Positions 1 to 8,443 of a stretch of DNA of 64,000 bases are shown piece by piece. The stretch comes from JBCFAY01 sp038562375 (lineage in GTDB: Bacteria; Bacillota; Clostridia; Christensenellales; CAG-138), in NCBI GenBank assembly GCA_038562375.1, contig JBCFAY010000007.1:94641-158640 (forward strand), read 5' to 3'. Under the pieces are notes generated by a model. It searched no databases and was not told the DNA's origin. It saw only the letters and a list, made by a program, of their open reading frames with translations. A program made the translations under genes and the position numbers. Position 1 is the stretch's first letter, and each line of letters opens with the position of its first letter.

Positions 1-408
1 ACGCGCAAGATGAACCTGCTCGCAGCTCAAACGACCCGGGCCGCGCTCGAGAGCATCCGGGAGCTCGGCACGGTCGGCCTGTCGATACCGGTCGGCACGC
101 TTTCGGGGATCTCCATGCTTTCCGGGATCGGCCCGCCCATCCATGTTACGTTCGCTCCCGCCGGATCGGTCAAGAGCGATTTCCATTCGGAGTTCTCGAG
201 CGCTGGCGTGAACCAGACGCTGCACCGCATCTATCTGCAGCTCAGCGTCGATATCAACATCGTGCTGCCCGGCGCGGACTGCTCCGTAACGCTCGAAACA
301 AAGATGCCGGTCGCGGAGAACGTGATCATGGGCGACGTGCCCCAGACCTATACCGACGTCGCCAACGAGGAGGATATGCTCAACCTTCTGCCCAACGGGC
401 CGGATTGA
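1..408 (+). CDS. yunB: Sporulation protein YunB, C-terminal part (5' end outside window)
   Basis: The frame is open from base 1 and ends at a TGA at 406-408, so the 5' part lies outside the window. The visible residues match the conserved C-terminal half of YunB: a MNLLAA/TT stretch, the segment IPVGTLSG, GPPIHVTFAPAGSV, an AGVNQT-RI-YL-LSVDI strand, PVAEN-I-GDVPQTY and a short acidic tail. YunB is a membrane-linked protein made under mother-cell sporulation control in Bacillus; its biochemical role is unknown. Its presence marks a spore-forming lineage. It is followed by a strong terminator and is not cotranscribed with what follows. Confidence 0.85.
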   Translation, partial: TRKMNLLAAQTTRAALESIRELGTVGLSIPVGTLSGISMLSGIGPPIHVTFAPAGSVKSDFHSEFSSAGVNQTLHRIYLQLSVDINIVLPGADCSVTLETKMPVAENVIMGDVPQTYTDVANEEDMLNLLPNGPD

Positions 409-449
409 TGCTCCCGTCCGCCAAGAAGTTCAAAGAACTTTTTTGAGGT

Positions 450-527
450 AAAAGCACTGCGCGAAGGATATTCGAAGGATATTTGGAAGTCAAAAAGCGG
501 CATACGCCGCTTTTTTTCAGTGCTTTT
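450..527. terminator. Nested terminator between yunB and the convergent ACP-like gene
   Basis: The inner hairpin has arms AAAAAGCGGC (492-501) and GCCGCTTTTT (506-515) with an ATAC loop and more T residues after it, so it can work on both strands. It is enclosed by a second inverted repeat, AAAAGCACTG (450-459) and CAGTGCTTTT (518-527). Between the outer and inner left arms the 11-mer CGAAGGATATT occurs twice in tandem (462-472, 473-483). Confidence 0.85.
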
Positions 528-554
528 GTTTCCCAACGTTTTTGTTCGAAGCCG

Positions 555-785
555 TCAGGCAACCGCCATGTTGGCTTCCACCGCCTTAACGAGATCCGCC
601 AGGGTCCTCACCCTCGATTCGTCTTCGATCAAAAGATCGAACTCCTCCTCCACCGCCAGGATCAGGTCCTCGAAATCGAGGGGATCCAACTGCTCCGTGA
701 GCGGCGCGCTGTCGGACGGGATGCTGGATTCCGGGATGTCGGACACTTCCGCGATCATCTTTCGAATCCTTTCAACTGTCTGCAT
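555..785 (-). CDS. Acyl-carrier-protein-like protein lacking the phosphopantetheine serine
   Basis: The protein is 76 aa, the usual length for an acyl carrier protein, and has the ACP helix pattern: VERIRKMIAEV at the start, LTEQLDPLDFEDL in the middle, AVEEEFDLLIEDE and a final TLADLVKAVE. In normal ACPs the middle motif is DSL, whose serine carries 4'-phosphopantetheine; here the aligned residue is proline (DPL). It is therefore either a degenerate ACP, an ACP-fold protein with another job, or a carrier modified elsewhere. The start at 785 has GGAGGG six bases upstream; longer frames lack such a site. A TTGACA-17-TACATT promoter lies upstream. No fatty acid or polyketide gene is nearby. Confidence 0.75.
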   Translation of the reverse strand: MQTVERIRKMIAEVSDIPESSIPSDSAPLTEQLDPLDFEDLILAVEEEFDLLIEDESRVRTLADLVKAVEANMAVA

Positions 786-842
786 GATCGGCCCTCCAAA
801 AAATCCAAATAAAAATGTGCGGGGACTAATAATATATTTCAT

Positions 843-871
843 AATGTAACTGGTTATTCCATCTTTGTCAA
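843..871 (-). promoter_or_regulatory. Sigma-A-type promoter of the ACP-like gene
   Basis: On the minus strand TTGACA (871-866) and TACATT (848-843) are separated by 17 bases. The 5' leader to the start at 785 would be about 50 bases. Confidence 0.6.
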
Positions 872-951
872 TTGTACTTTTCTCTCTGGCGCGCGGGCGC
901 AATCCCCTGTACAATAAAACCAAGCCCGATTTCAGCGACGAGGTGAACGCT

Positions 952-1932
952 ATGGCAGTTAACAGATCCCGCCGTCCCTACGATCCCAAGAAAAGAATGA
1001 TCGCGTTTCTCATTACCCTTGCGGTCATCGCGGCGGTTTATTTTTTCGCGCCGGATGTACTCGTAGACCTTGGGATCATCGAGCCGGTCGCCGGTTTTTC
1101 GAGGACGCCTTCCCCAACCGCCGCGCCGGAGCAATCCTCCACAGAGGAAGAGGATGCGCTTCGCGCGTATATCATCGACGTCGGCCAGGGAGACAGCATC
1201 CTCCTGGTCTCGCCTTCCGGCAAAACAATGCTGGTGGACGCCGGTGAGAGCGGCTCGTTCGAGAACATCGACGCGCTGCTCGCGCAAAAACAGATCGAAA
1301 CGCTGGACGTCGTCGTCGCCACACATCCGCACAGCGATCATATCGGCGGCATGACGAAGGTCATAAACAAATATACTATCAACGATTTTTATCTTCCCGA
1401 TATCGAGCATACCACGTCGGCTTTTGCGAATATGCTCGAAGCGCTCTCGGATCATAAGGTAAAAGTCCATAAGGCGCAGGGCGGCAAGGACGCTCTGATC
1501 TCCTGGGATCCACAGGTTGAGGTGCGCATCCTCTCGCCTCTTGCCGGGGGCGATTACGGCGACGACCTGAACGCCTGGAGCATCGTGCTGCGCGTAAAAT
1601 TCGGCGATACCGCGATACTCCTTACCGGCGACGCGGAAGCGCCCACCGAATCGTTCGCTCTAAACAGCCTGCCCGCTTCCTATTTCAAGGCGACCGTGCT
1701 CAAACTCGGCCATCACGGCTCCTCCACATCGACCAGCGAAGCCTTCCTGAAGGCGGTATCCCCGGAAATCGCCGTTGCATCCCTTGGGAAGGACAACGAT
1801 TACGGCCATCCGCACGCGGAAACGCTCGCGCTTTTGGCGCGTTATGATATCCCCCTATACCGCACGGACGAAAGCGGCACGATCGAGGTCGTGCTGGACG
1901 GTTCGAAAGCGTCCGTCACCACGGCGCGGTAA
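952..1932 (+). CDS. ComEC/Rec2-like metallo-beta-lactamase-fold hydrolase, membrane anchored
   Basis: The protein is 326 aa. It has a basic N-terminus, one membrane segment at about residues 16-38, a Pro/Ser/Thr-rich linker and an extracellular MBL domain. The domain opens with the ComEC signature IIDVGQGDSILL (74-85), has the metal motif HPHSDH (125-130), a GDAE aspartate, LGHHGSSTS and a late YGHPH histidine. It corresponds to the C-terminal domain of ComEC without the DNA channel, a widespread stand-alone type in Clostridia. The substrate is unproven; nuclease or phosphodiesterase activity is likely. I chose the ATG at 952 because GAGGTG stands seven bases ahead; the open frame extends upstream to 865 without a good site. 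Confidence 0.85.
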   Translation: MAVNRSRRPYDPKKRMIAFLITLAVIAAVYFFAPDVLVDLGIIEPVAGFSRTPSPTAAPEQSSTEEEDALRAYIIDVGQGDSILLVSPSGKTMLVDAGESGSFENIDALLAQKQIETLDVVVATHPHSDHIGGMTKVINKYTINDFYLPDIEHTTSAFANMLEALSDHKVKVHKAQGGKDALISWDPQVEVRILSPLAGGDYGDDLNAWSIVLRVKFGDTAILLTGDAEAPTESFALNSLPASYFKATVLKLGHHGSSTSTSEAFLKAVSPEIAVASLGKDNDYGHPHAETLALLARYDIPLYRTDESGTIEVVLDGSKASVTTAR

Positions 1933-2051
1933 GGGTCTCGCAAAACGCGCCGCAGGAACGTGCCGTCACAAGGAGCCGTTGCACGCCCTCTTTTTTAGGA
2001 TTTGAAAGAGGCAACCGGAGATTTTCACGAAAAAGCGGGAATACCAACAAT

Positions 2052-2801
2052 ATGCCGTCATCCGTTCACAAGGAATATATCCGGGAGTCGCCCCAAAATA
2101 AAACCGTTGTACTTTTCATACACGGCATTTTAGGGACCCCGAATCAGTTTAGGGACTTTGTTAAAATCGTTCCGGCTGAATATTCGGTGCACAACATTTT
2201 GCTCGACGGTCACGGCGCAACCGTCCGGGAATTTTCAAAAAGCTCTGTTTCCCTATGGAGAAATAGGGTCTCGGAAAAAATCGAATACCTGTCCGAGCGC
2301 TACGACAGCATTATGATTGTCGCGCATTCCCTGGGAACGCTGCTGGCCATTGAAGCCGGAATACGTTTTCCGGATAAGGTAAAACAGCTGTTTTTGATCG
2401 CGGTCCCCCTGAAAATCACCGTTAAGCCCTCGGTAATTTCCACATCATTGAAAGTTGCGCTTAATCGGGTGCGCCCCGACGACGACATCGCAACCGCGGC
2501 CAAAGCGTCATACGGCATAAGCCCGACCAAAAGGCCGTATGAGTATCTCGGCTGGGCCCCGCGTTTTTATGAGCTCCTCAAAGAAGCAAAACGCGCGAGA
2601 AGCATTGTGCCTTCATTGACCGTTCCAACGCTTGTGTTCCAATCGCAAAAAGACGAGCTTGTATCGATGAAATCCTGCGGATATCTATGCAGCAACCCTC
2701 GGATATCCATTCAGTTGATGCCGAATTCAAGGCATTATTATTACGATAAAACAGAGTATCAAAACATGCTGAACCATTTTTCGAATATGCTGCAAACATA
2801 G
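2052..2801 (+). CDS. Alpha/beta-hydrolase (carboxylesterase/lipase type)
   Basis: This 249-aa cytoplasmic protein has the oxyanion motif HGILG (24-28), a nucleophile elbow AHSLG with Ser93, an acid candidate Asp201 in QKDELV and a histidine candidate at 228 in NSRHYYY. This order is typical of small carboxylesterases and monoglyceride lipases. No signal peptide is seen. Base composition is somewhat more AT-rich than in the flanking genes, which may mean separate ancestry. The substrate cannot be told. The ribosome site ahead of the ATG is weak. Confidence 0.8.
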   Translation: MPSSVHKEYIRESPQNKTVVLFIHGILGTPNQFRDFVKIVPAEYSVHNILLDGHGATVREFSKSSVSLWRNRVSEKIEYLSERYDSIMIVAHSLGTLLAIEAGIRFPDKVKQLFLIAVPLKITVKPSVISTSLKVALNRVRPDDDIATAAKASYGISPTKRPYEYLGWAPRFYELLKEAKRARSIVPSLTVPTLVFQSQKDELVSMKSCGYLCSNPRISIQLMPNSRHYYYDKTEYQNMLNHFSNMLQT

Positions 2802-2879
2802 TGCGCGGCGTGCAAAATCCCAATAGATCGCAGCCTTACAGGGACTGAATTTATCGGAGGTAACAAAAGGCTTACCCTA

Positions 2880-3137
2880 TTGAATCGGCAGGAACTGACC
2901 GTCACCTACGATATGAAACAGCAGGCATCGGTCCGTGATTTACTCGCTCAAAGCAGTATCGACTATTCTGTAAAGGTGATCAACAGAAAAAGCCCATCGC
3001 CGTTTTCCGCGGGGTCGAGAGCAGCAACGGGGACATTCGGGGAAAAGTTACAGCTCGAATATGAGTACGTCATCTATGTCAAAAAATCGGATTATTGCAG
3101 GGCCTCGGCAATCATAAGCGGAAAAAGCGATCGGTAA
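2880..3137 (+). CDS. Small DUF2007-like protein
   Basis: This is an 85-aa protein without membrane segments. The layout (LTVTYDM, then RDLLAQSSIDYSVKVINR, a Gly/Ser-rich turn, then YEYVIYVKKSDYCRASAII) resembles the small ferredoxin-like fold proteins annotated DUF2007 or putative signal-transducing protein. The start is uncertain: TTG at 2880 gives the full fold, but the GGAGG at 2856-2860 is about 19 bases away. An internal ATG at residue 11 would remove the first strand. It is followed after 47 bases by a small membrane protein, and the two may form a pair. Confidence 0.5.
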   Translation: MNRQELTVTYDMKQQASVRDLLAQSSIDYSVKVINRKSPSPFSAGSRAATGTFGEKLQLEYEYVIYVKKSDYCRASAIISGKSDR

Positions 3138-3184
3138 ATCCCAATTTTTCGCGCCGACGAATGCGATTAAGGAAAGGAGAAGCT

Positions 3185-3514
3185 ATGCCCGGCCCCGTAT
3201 GGCTGAATCTTGGAAGTCTTGTCCTCGGTCTGATTGCGTGGATACTTCCCGCCGTCAATCTTGCGCGGCGCAATAAGACCGACCGCAGGAGCTTTGCCGT
3301 TTTCTCAACGGCAAGCCTCGGCGCCTGCGCCGTCTCGCTGTACATGCAGATCCTCTATACCGACCATTTGGTAAAGATCGAGGATTGGTCGGCGCTTATG
3401 GACACTTCCTCCGCGGTGGCGTTTGCCGCCTTAGCGCTTCTTGCAGGTACAATTTTGCTGAATGCGGCGGCTCTGGCCGTCTATTGCAAGAAAAAGTTAA
3501 AAGACGATCGATGA
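3185..3514 (+). CDS. Small integral membrane protein, function unknown
   Basis: The protein is 109 aa with three or four hydrophobic segments: about residues 6-23 (LGSLVLGLIAWILPAV), 37-55 (FAVFSTASLGACAVSLY) and 74-99 (SSAVAFAALALLAGTILLNAAALAVY). The tail is lysine-rich and probably cytoplasmic. The ATG at 3185 is preceded by GGAAAGGAG, a good ribosome site; the open frame reaches back to 3095 inside the preceding gene. I do not recognise a named family. It probably shares a transcript with the DUF2007-like gene. Confidence 0.65.
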   Translation: MPGPVWLNLGSLVLGLIAWILPAVNLARRNKTDRRSFAVFSTASLGACAVSLYMQILYTDHLVKIEDWSALMDTSSAVAFAALALLAGTILLNAAALAVYCKKKLKDDR

Positions 3515-3555
3515 TCTCTCGCCGGACTTGCAATGCCCGGCTGCCCGCGCCAAGG

Positions 3556-3589
3556 AAAACCCCTGCGCTTTTTACGGCGCGGGGGTTTT
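3556..3589. terminator. Bidirectional terminator between the convergent small membrane protein and YyaL-type genes
   Basis: AAAACCCC (3556-3563) pairs with GGGGTTTT, with GCGC/GCGC inside and a T-rich loop. A and T tracts at the two ends allow use on both strands. Confidence 0.8.
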
Positions 3590-3658
3590 CTCCGTGTCGG
3601 CCGCGCCGAAGAGATGATAGCCTGTTCTGTCCGGCCCGGGCTTCCAAGCGTCCGGGCG

Positions 3659-5695
3659 TTATTCTTTTAATGCCTTTATCAGCGCCGTTTCGCTCGAGAT
3701 CGGAGCCTGGCAGACATGATCCTCGCACAAAAAATAGCGGCTGAAGTTGTCGTTTTCGGGATATTGCCCGATCATCGGCGCGATGGTTGCGAGCGCCGAC
3801 CTTGACTGCGGCGTGAGCACGAGGACCCAAAGATCGTCGCCGATATACGCAAAGAGCTTGGAGAGCAGTTCGCGCTTCGTCCTCTCGTCCGGCAGCTGCA
3901 GCACGAGTTCGCGGTTGGGATGCGTGCGCATCATAAGCGCCATCGCGGCGAAGCAGTGCCCCGGGGGATGCTGGCGGATCGCGCTCGCCAAAAACTGCAG
4001 CTGCGCATCCGCGCGGGTCCGCCAAAGCGTCTCGCCTGTGAGTTCAAAGAGCGCGCACTGCAGATACGCGACGATGCTGTTGCCCGAGGGCACCGCGCCA
4101 TCAAACAGCTCCTTGGGCCTGAAGATCAGCTTCTCCGCCTGCGCGCCGGTCAGAAAATACCCGCCTTTTTGCGCGTCGTTGAAATCCCGCTCGATCAGCT
4201 CGAGCATACGCCGCGCCATCTCGAGCCAGATCCAATCCCCGGCGCTTCGATACAGCTCAAGATAGGCCCACGCCAGGCTCGCGTGATCGTCGAGCGAGGC
4301 GGAGCCAAAGGCGGCCCCGTCGAAATAGTTCGCGTGCAGCGCGCCGTCCCCCGCGAGCAGGGTGTGGATCGCATCGATCGTGCGCTTTGCGGCCTCAAGA
4401 TACCGTTCCCCGCCGAAGGCGCGGTACGCGTGGCACAGTGCGACGACCGCCAGCGCGTTCCAGCCCGTGAGGATCTTCTTATCCGTGTGGAGCGACATAC
4501 GCTTGGCGCGGAAAGCGACAACCTTTTCCCTGAGTTCCGGAAGCGTCCTCGCCTCGCGCTCATAAGCCTCGTTTCCCAAAAGGTTCGGGATGCTTTTGCC
4601 GTTGAAGTTCCCTTCCTTGGTGATCCCGTACCATTGGTTGAACCATTCCGCGTCCGACCTGCCGAGCACCGAAACGACTTCCTCGGGCCTAAGGGCGTAG
4701 AATTTCCCCTCCTCGCCCTCGCTGTCCGCATCCTGCGCGCTGTAAAACGCTCCGTTTTCATCCCGCATTTCGTGCATCAGATAGCCGAGCGTACGCTCCG
4801 CCACGATCCGATAGAGCGGATCATTCGTCAGAATATGCGCCCTCGCGTAGGCGACGGCGAGCAGCGCGTTATCATAAAGCATTTTTTCAAAGTGCGGTAT
4901 GAGGAACATCGCGTCCGTCGAATAGCGCGCGAAGCCGCCGCCGATATGGTCGAACAGGCCGCCCCTATACATGGAACGCAGCGTCAAAAGAGCGATCTCC
5001 TTCGCCCGCTCGTCCTTTTCGCGCGCGGCGTAATCCATCAGGTAAAGGATCTGATGCGGCGAAGGGAATTTGGGCGCTCGCCCGAATCCGCCGTAAATCT
5101 TATCGTAGGAGCGGTTGAGCTGGCGCGCCGGTTCCGAGGCGAGCTTCGCGTCGACCGGATCGGTATCCTTTGTGCGCTCCTGATATTCGCGCGTCTGTCG
5201 TATGACGATCTCCCCGGCGCGTTCCAGCTTGTCCCGGTTGTTTTTCCACTGCTCGAGCGTGCTTTCGAGCAGCTCGATGAGCCCCACAGCGCCGAACGTT
5301 CCGTTTTTGGGGAAGTACGTCCCCGCGTAAAAAGGCTTTGCGTCCGCCGTCATCAGTATCGTCAGCGGCCAGCCGCCCTGCCCGGTAAACGCCTGGCACG
5401 CGGCCATGTACACGGCGTCGATGTCCGGGCGCTGCTCGCGGTCTACCTTTATGCAGACGAATCCGTTGTTGAGAATCCTGGCGACCTGCTCGTCCTCAAA
5501 GGATTCCTTCGCCATCACATGGCACCAATGGCAGGTGGAGTATCCTATCGAAAGAAATATCGGCTTATCCTCGAGCCGCGCTTTTTCAAAAGCTTCGTTC
5601 GACCAGGGGAACCATTCGACCGGATTATAAGCATGTTCAATGAGATAAGGCGATTTTCCCTGAATCAATCTGTTCGGTTTTCCGTTTGCGTTCAT
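3659..5695 (-). CDS. YyaL/SPATA20-type thioredoxin-domain protein (DUF255 plus six-hairpin domain)
   Basis: The protein is 678 aa. The N-terminal thioredoxin-like domain starts with NRLIQGKSPYLIEHAYNPVEW and has CHWC at 55-58, the family hallmark, then KVDREQRPDID and GQGGWPLTI. The C-terminal two thirds is an alpha/alpha toroid (GGLFDHIGGGFARYSTD, HFEKMLYDNA, TGWNALAV), as in N-acylglucosamine epimerase-like folds. Length matches the family. The biochemical role is unknown; it is near-universal in bacteria and man. Start 5695 follows GGCGGTGG; an in-frame ATG at 5713 is an alternative. A long open frame on the opposite strand is a high-GC shadow. Confidence 0.9.
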   Translation of the reverse strand: MNANGKPNRLIQGKSPYLIEHAYNPVEWFPWSNEAFEKARLEDKPIFLSIGYSTCHWCHVMAKESFEDEQVARILNNGFVCIKVDREQRPDIDAVYMAACQAFTGQGGWPLTILMTADAKPFYAGTYFPKNGTFGAVGLIELLESTLEQWKNNRDKLERAGEIVIRQTREYQERTKDTDPVDAKLASEPARQLNRSYDKIYGGFGRAPKFPSPHQILYLMDYAAREKDERAKEIALLTLRSMYRGGLFDHIGGGFARYSTDAMFLIPHFEKMLYDNALLAVAYARAHILTNDPLYRIVAERTLGYLMHEMRDENGAFYSAQDADSEGEEGKFYALRPEEVVSVLGRSDAEWFNQWYGITKEGNFNGKSIPNLLGNEAYEREARTLPELREKVVAFRAKRMSLHTDKKILTGWNALAVVALCHAYRAFGGERYLEAAKRTIDAIHTLLAGDGALHANYFDGAAFGSASLDDHASLAWAYLELYRSAGDWIWLEMARRMLELIERDFNDAQKGGYFLTGAQAEKLIFRPKELFDGAVPSGNSIVAYLQCALFELTGETLWRTRADAQLQFLASAIRQHPPGHCFAAMALMMRTHPNRELVLQLPDERTKRELLSKLFAYIGDDLWVLVLTPQSRSALATIAPMIGQYPENDNFSRYFLCEDHVCQAPISSETALIKALKE

Positions 5696-6138
5696 AGCGC
5701 CACCGCCTTCCATCCTGCAAAATCGGATCATTGCTCCGGCAGTTATGATTATTTCCTGTCCGGATGCATCCTATGTGATGTTCCGTTTTGCGATACGTTT
5801 GGATTCTCCTCCAAGCGCGGATTTCCTTCCGCGCAGATGAGAACAAAGTGAGAACAATGGCGCCCGCCCCTGAGCTTCCGATTTAATCTAGATGCTAAGC
5901 GGCCTTAACTTAAAGATGTTTGTTTCGCAAACAATCCAGTTTACGGCCATTTCCTTCGCGTCGGCGCTGCCGAGCCGATGTCGTGAAGGCAAGCGGCCTT
6001 TTGCGCAGGATGAGAAAGTCCCCATGCGCTTATGTTTTCAATGTCCGCAGTTTATCCCGGTTAAAATCGGTCCTCCGGCTTGCGCAATTTTGAAAGCGAC
6101 CCCTGATCGCGCCTTGCTCCTTCAGATGGAAACTTCGT
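5696..6138. other. Intergenic stretch without a recognisable gene
   Basis: The 443 bases lie upstream of the YyaL-type gene and downstream of the ECF operon. No coding frame looks real. A hairpin with arms GCGCGGA (5815-5821) and TCCGCGC (5828-5834) is present but has no T run. No promoter or riboswitch was recognised. Confidence 0.6.
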
Positions 6139-7653
6139 TTACAGAGCGGCTGAACGCGCAGCAACAGGAATGCCGCCTTGGGCGCTTGCCTTCACGGGCC
6201 TGAAAAAGCCCATCAGTCGCCCGCTCGCCGCAGCATTGAGCCCGTACGCGTCCTTCACCATTCCGCCTTCCACATGCAGCACATAATCGCAGGTTTTGAG
6301 GATCAGTTCCAGATCGTGCGAAATGATGATAAGCGTTTTCCCCATGGCCTTGAGCTGCATCAGACTTGCCGACACCTGTTCCATGTGCCTTAGGTCGAGG
6401 CCGCTCGTCGGCTCGTCGAACACGATGATCTCGCGCTGTGAGGCGATGGCGCTCGCAATGGCGACGCGCTGCTTCTGCCCGCCCGAAAGCGACATCGGAT
6501 GCAGGTCCTTTACGGCGAGCAGGTTCAAGCTCTCCAGTATGGCTTCGGCTTTTTCCAAGCTCTCCTCCTGCATGCTCAGCAGCACCTCTTCGAGCACACT
6601 CTCTGTAAAAAGCTGATGGTTCACGTCCTGCAGCACCATATACGCGTTTTTCAGGCATTGCTTTTGGCAATAGGTTCTGCCGCACATGCGCACCTTGCCG
6701 CCGCAGCCTTTGTTCAGCCCGCAAAGGCAGCGCGCGAATGTGGATTTGCCCGCGCCGTTTCTGCCGATCACCGCGATGATTTGTCCTTTGGGCACGCACA
6801 AGGAACCGACATCAAGCGCCCGCGGCCCGCTTTTATAGGCGTAGCGGAAATCAAGCAGCTCGATCTGCTCCGGCGTACCGCTTTTGATTTTTTCCGGGAC
6901 CGTCAGGCCCTCCAGCGTCAAAGGTCTCAGCCCCATTTCGGACATCTCGGAAGGCATCAGCCTCCGTGCCTCGGCCATCGAGAATTCCTTTTCGATTCCG
7001 CCGCCGCGCATAAAGATCATGCGGTCGGCGATATCCCTAAGATAATAGAGCCGGTGCTCGGCGATCACAACCGTTTTGCCCTCGCTTTTCCAATGGGCGA
7101 TGATCTGCGCCAGATCCCCGGTCGACTGCACGTCTAGGTTTGAGGAGGGCTCGTCAAGCACGATAATATCGGGGGAAGCGGTATGGACGCATCCGCAGGC
7201 GATTTTCTGCTTTTCGCCGCCCGAGAGCTTGAATATGCTTCGTTCCAGCAGATCTCCGATTCTTAGATGCGACACCGTTTGGTCGATGCGCCCTACGATC
7301 TCGTCCGCGGGCAGCCCCTGGTTTTCGCAGCCGAACGCGAGCTCCGAGTTCGTATCCACGCAGAAGAACTGCGAGCGCGGGTTTTGGAAGACGCTGCCGA
7401 CCAGTTTTGCGGTTTCGTGCAGCGGCATCTTCCCTGCGTCCCGGCCGTTCATAAAAATCTCGCCCGACAGCCTGCCCCCGTGGTAATGCGGGATCAGCCC
7501 GTTGATCAGGCGCGTAAGGGTGGTTTTGCCGCAGCCGGATTCGCCGCACAGCAAAACCACCTCGCCTTTTTTCACATGAAGGCTGACGTTCCTTAGTCCC
7601 ATGCCCTCTGTTCCGCTTTCATATTGAAAGGAAACGCGGTTGAGCTTGATCAT
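6139..7653 (-). CDS. ECF transporter ATPase, two nucleotide-binding domains fused (EcfA/EcfA')
   Basis: The protein is 504 aa with two ABC ATPase domains in tandem. The first has Walker A GESGCGKTT, Q-loop NPRSQFF and signature LSGGEKQK; the second has Walker A GRNGAGKST, a Q-loop at LQDVNHQLF and LSGGQKQR. This is the YkoD-like fused energising subunit that pairs with one T and one S component. Start 7653 follows GGGAG; an upstream extension to 7719 runs into the T gene. It is the last gene of the TetR-controlled operon and lies 10 bases after the T gene. The transported molecule is set by the S component (MptD family). Confidence 0.9.
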   Translation of the reverse strand: MIKLNRVSFQYESGTEGMGLRNVSLHVKKGEVVLLCGESGCGKTTLTRLINGLIPHYHGGRLSGEIFMNGRDAGKMPLHETAKLVGSVFQNPRSQFFCVDTNSELAFGCENQGLPADEIVGRIDQTVSHLRIGDLLERSIFKLSGGEKQKIACGCVHTASPDIIVLDEPSSNLDVQSTGDLAQIIAHWKSEGKTVVIAEHRLYYLRDIADRMIFMRGGGIEKEFSMAEARRLMPSEMSEMGLRPLTLEGLTVPEKIKSGTPEQIELLDFRYAYKSGPRALDVGSLCVPKGQIIAVIGRNGAGKSTFARCLCGLNKGCGGKVRMCGRTYCQKQCLKNAYMVLQDVNHQLFTESVLEEVLLSMQEESLEKAEAILESLNLLAVKDLHPMSLSGGQKQRVAIASAIASQREIIVFDEPTSGLDLRHMEQVSASLMQLKAMGKTLIIISHDLELILKTCDYVLHVEGGMVKDAYGLNAAASGRLMGFFRPVKASAQGGIPVAARSAAL

Positions 7654-7663
7654 ATTTTTCTCC

Positions 7664-8380
7664 CTACAATAAAATGAAAAGCGAAAAGACCACGGCGGAA
7701 GCCGCCATATAAACGACATCGGCCGCGCGGAATCCGATTCGGCAGATATTCGTCCTTTTCACCGGGCTGCCCATCCCGCGCGTGAGCGCCGAACCGGAAA
7801 GCTCTTCTCCGATCTTCACGCAGGAAATAAACAGGGGGACAAGCCTGTATTCCATGAGCGCGGCCGGGCCGCCCCTCGTTTTCCCGAAGCTGATGCCCCG
7901 CATTCTCATAGCGTCGTTGATGGACGAGGATTCCTCCCTGATGGTTGGAAAAAAACGGAACATCACCGAAAACGGGATGATGATCTGCCGCGGAACATGC
8001 ATCCTTTCCATGGCGGCGACAAATTCGCTAACGGTCGTGGTGTTGAGCAGAAAATACCCCAAAAGCAGCGCCGGCATCATACGGCAGACCACGCCCGAGA
8101 GCATGACGATGATAAGGTTGGCAACGCCCGGCAGCGCGTCGACCAAAAACACGTCCGCAAGCAGCGCCGACGCGTAGATCAGCGCGCAGACCGCGGCGGT
8201 TAAATACCGCCTGCTCAGCGCAAAAAGGGAAAGCGGGACGGCTCCCGCCAGTGCCAATACATACCACGCGTCCATCGTGAACGCCGAAATGTTGATCATC
8301 AGCATGATGAATATCTTTGTCCGGGGATCGAGCCTGACGCCGCTTTCCTTGGCGACGCTGCGCATATAGCTTTCCCGCAT
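7664..8380 (-). CDS. ECF transporter T component (CbiQ/EcfT family)
   Basis: This 238-aa protein has four or five membrane helices and the family start RLDPRTKIFIMLMIN. The coupling region contains SVMFRFFPTIREE and MRMRGISFG, the Ala-Arg-Gly-type motif of EcfT here reading MRG. It joins the S component to the ATPase dimer. The ATG at 8380 is preceded by AAAGGA. It sits between the MptD-type S gene and the fused ATPase, and a 30-base perfect palindrome separates it from the S gene. Confidence 0.88.
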   Translation of the reverse strand: MRESYMRSVAKESGVRLDPRTKIFIMLMINISAFTMDAWYVLALAGAVPLSLFALSRRYLTAAVCALIYASALLADVFLVDALPGVANLIIVMLSGVVCRMMPALLLGYFLLNTTTVSEFVAAMERMHVPRQIIIPFSVMFRFFPTIREESSSINDAMRMRGISFGKTRGGPAALMEYRLVPLFISCVKIGEELSGSALTRGMGSPVKRTNICRIGFRAADVVYMAASAVVFSLFILL

Positions 8381-8396
8381 GTTATCGTTCCTTTCG

Positions 8397-8426
8397 CGGA
8401 GCCTGAAGGCCGGCCTTCAGGCTCCG
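8397..8426 (-). repeat. Perfect 30-base palindrome between the S and T genes
   Basis: CGGAGCCTGAAGGCC (8397-8411) is followed directly by its reverse complement (8412-8426). No T run follows on the transcribed strand, so it looks like an mRNA-stabilising or processing hairpin, not a terminator. Confidence 0.75.
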
Positions 8427-8443
8427 CCCGTTCTCTTCCTTTT

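Noticed and set aside
3920..5851. 643-codon open frame opposite the YyaL-type gene
   Set aside because: Arg/Val/Ala-rich shadow of a high-GC gene; the minus strand has clear family motifs.
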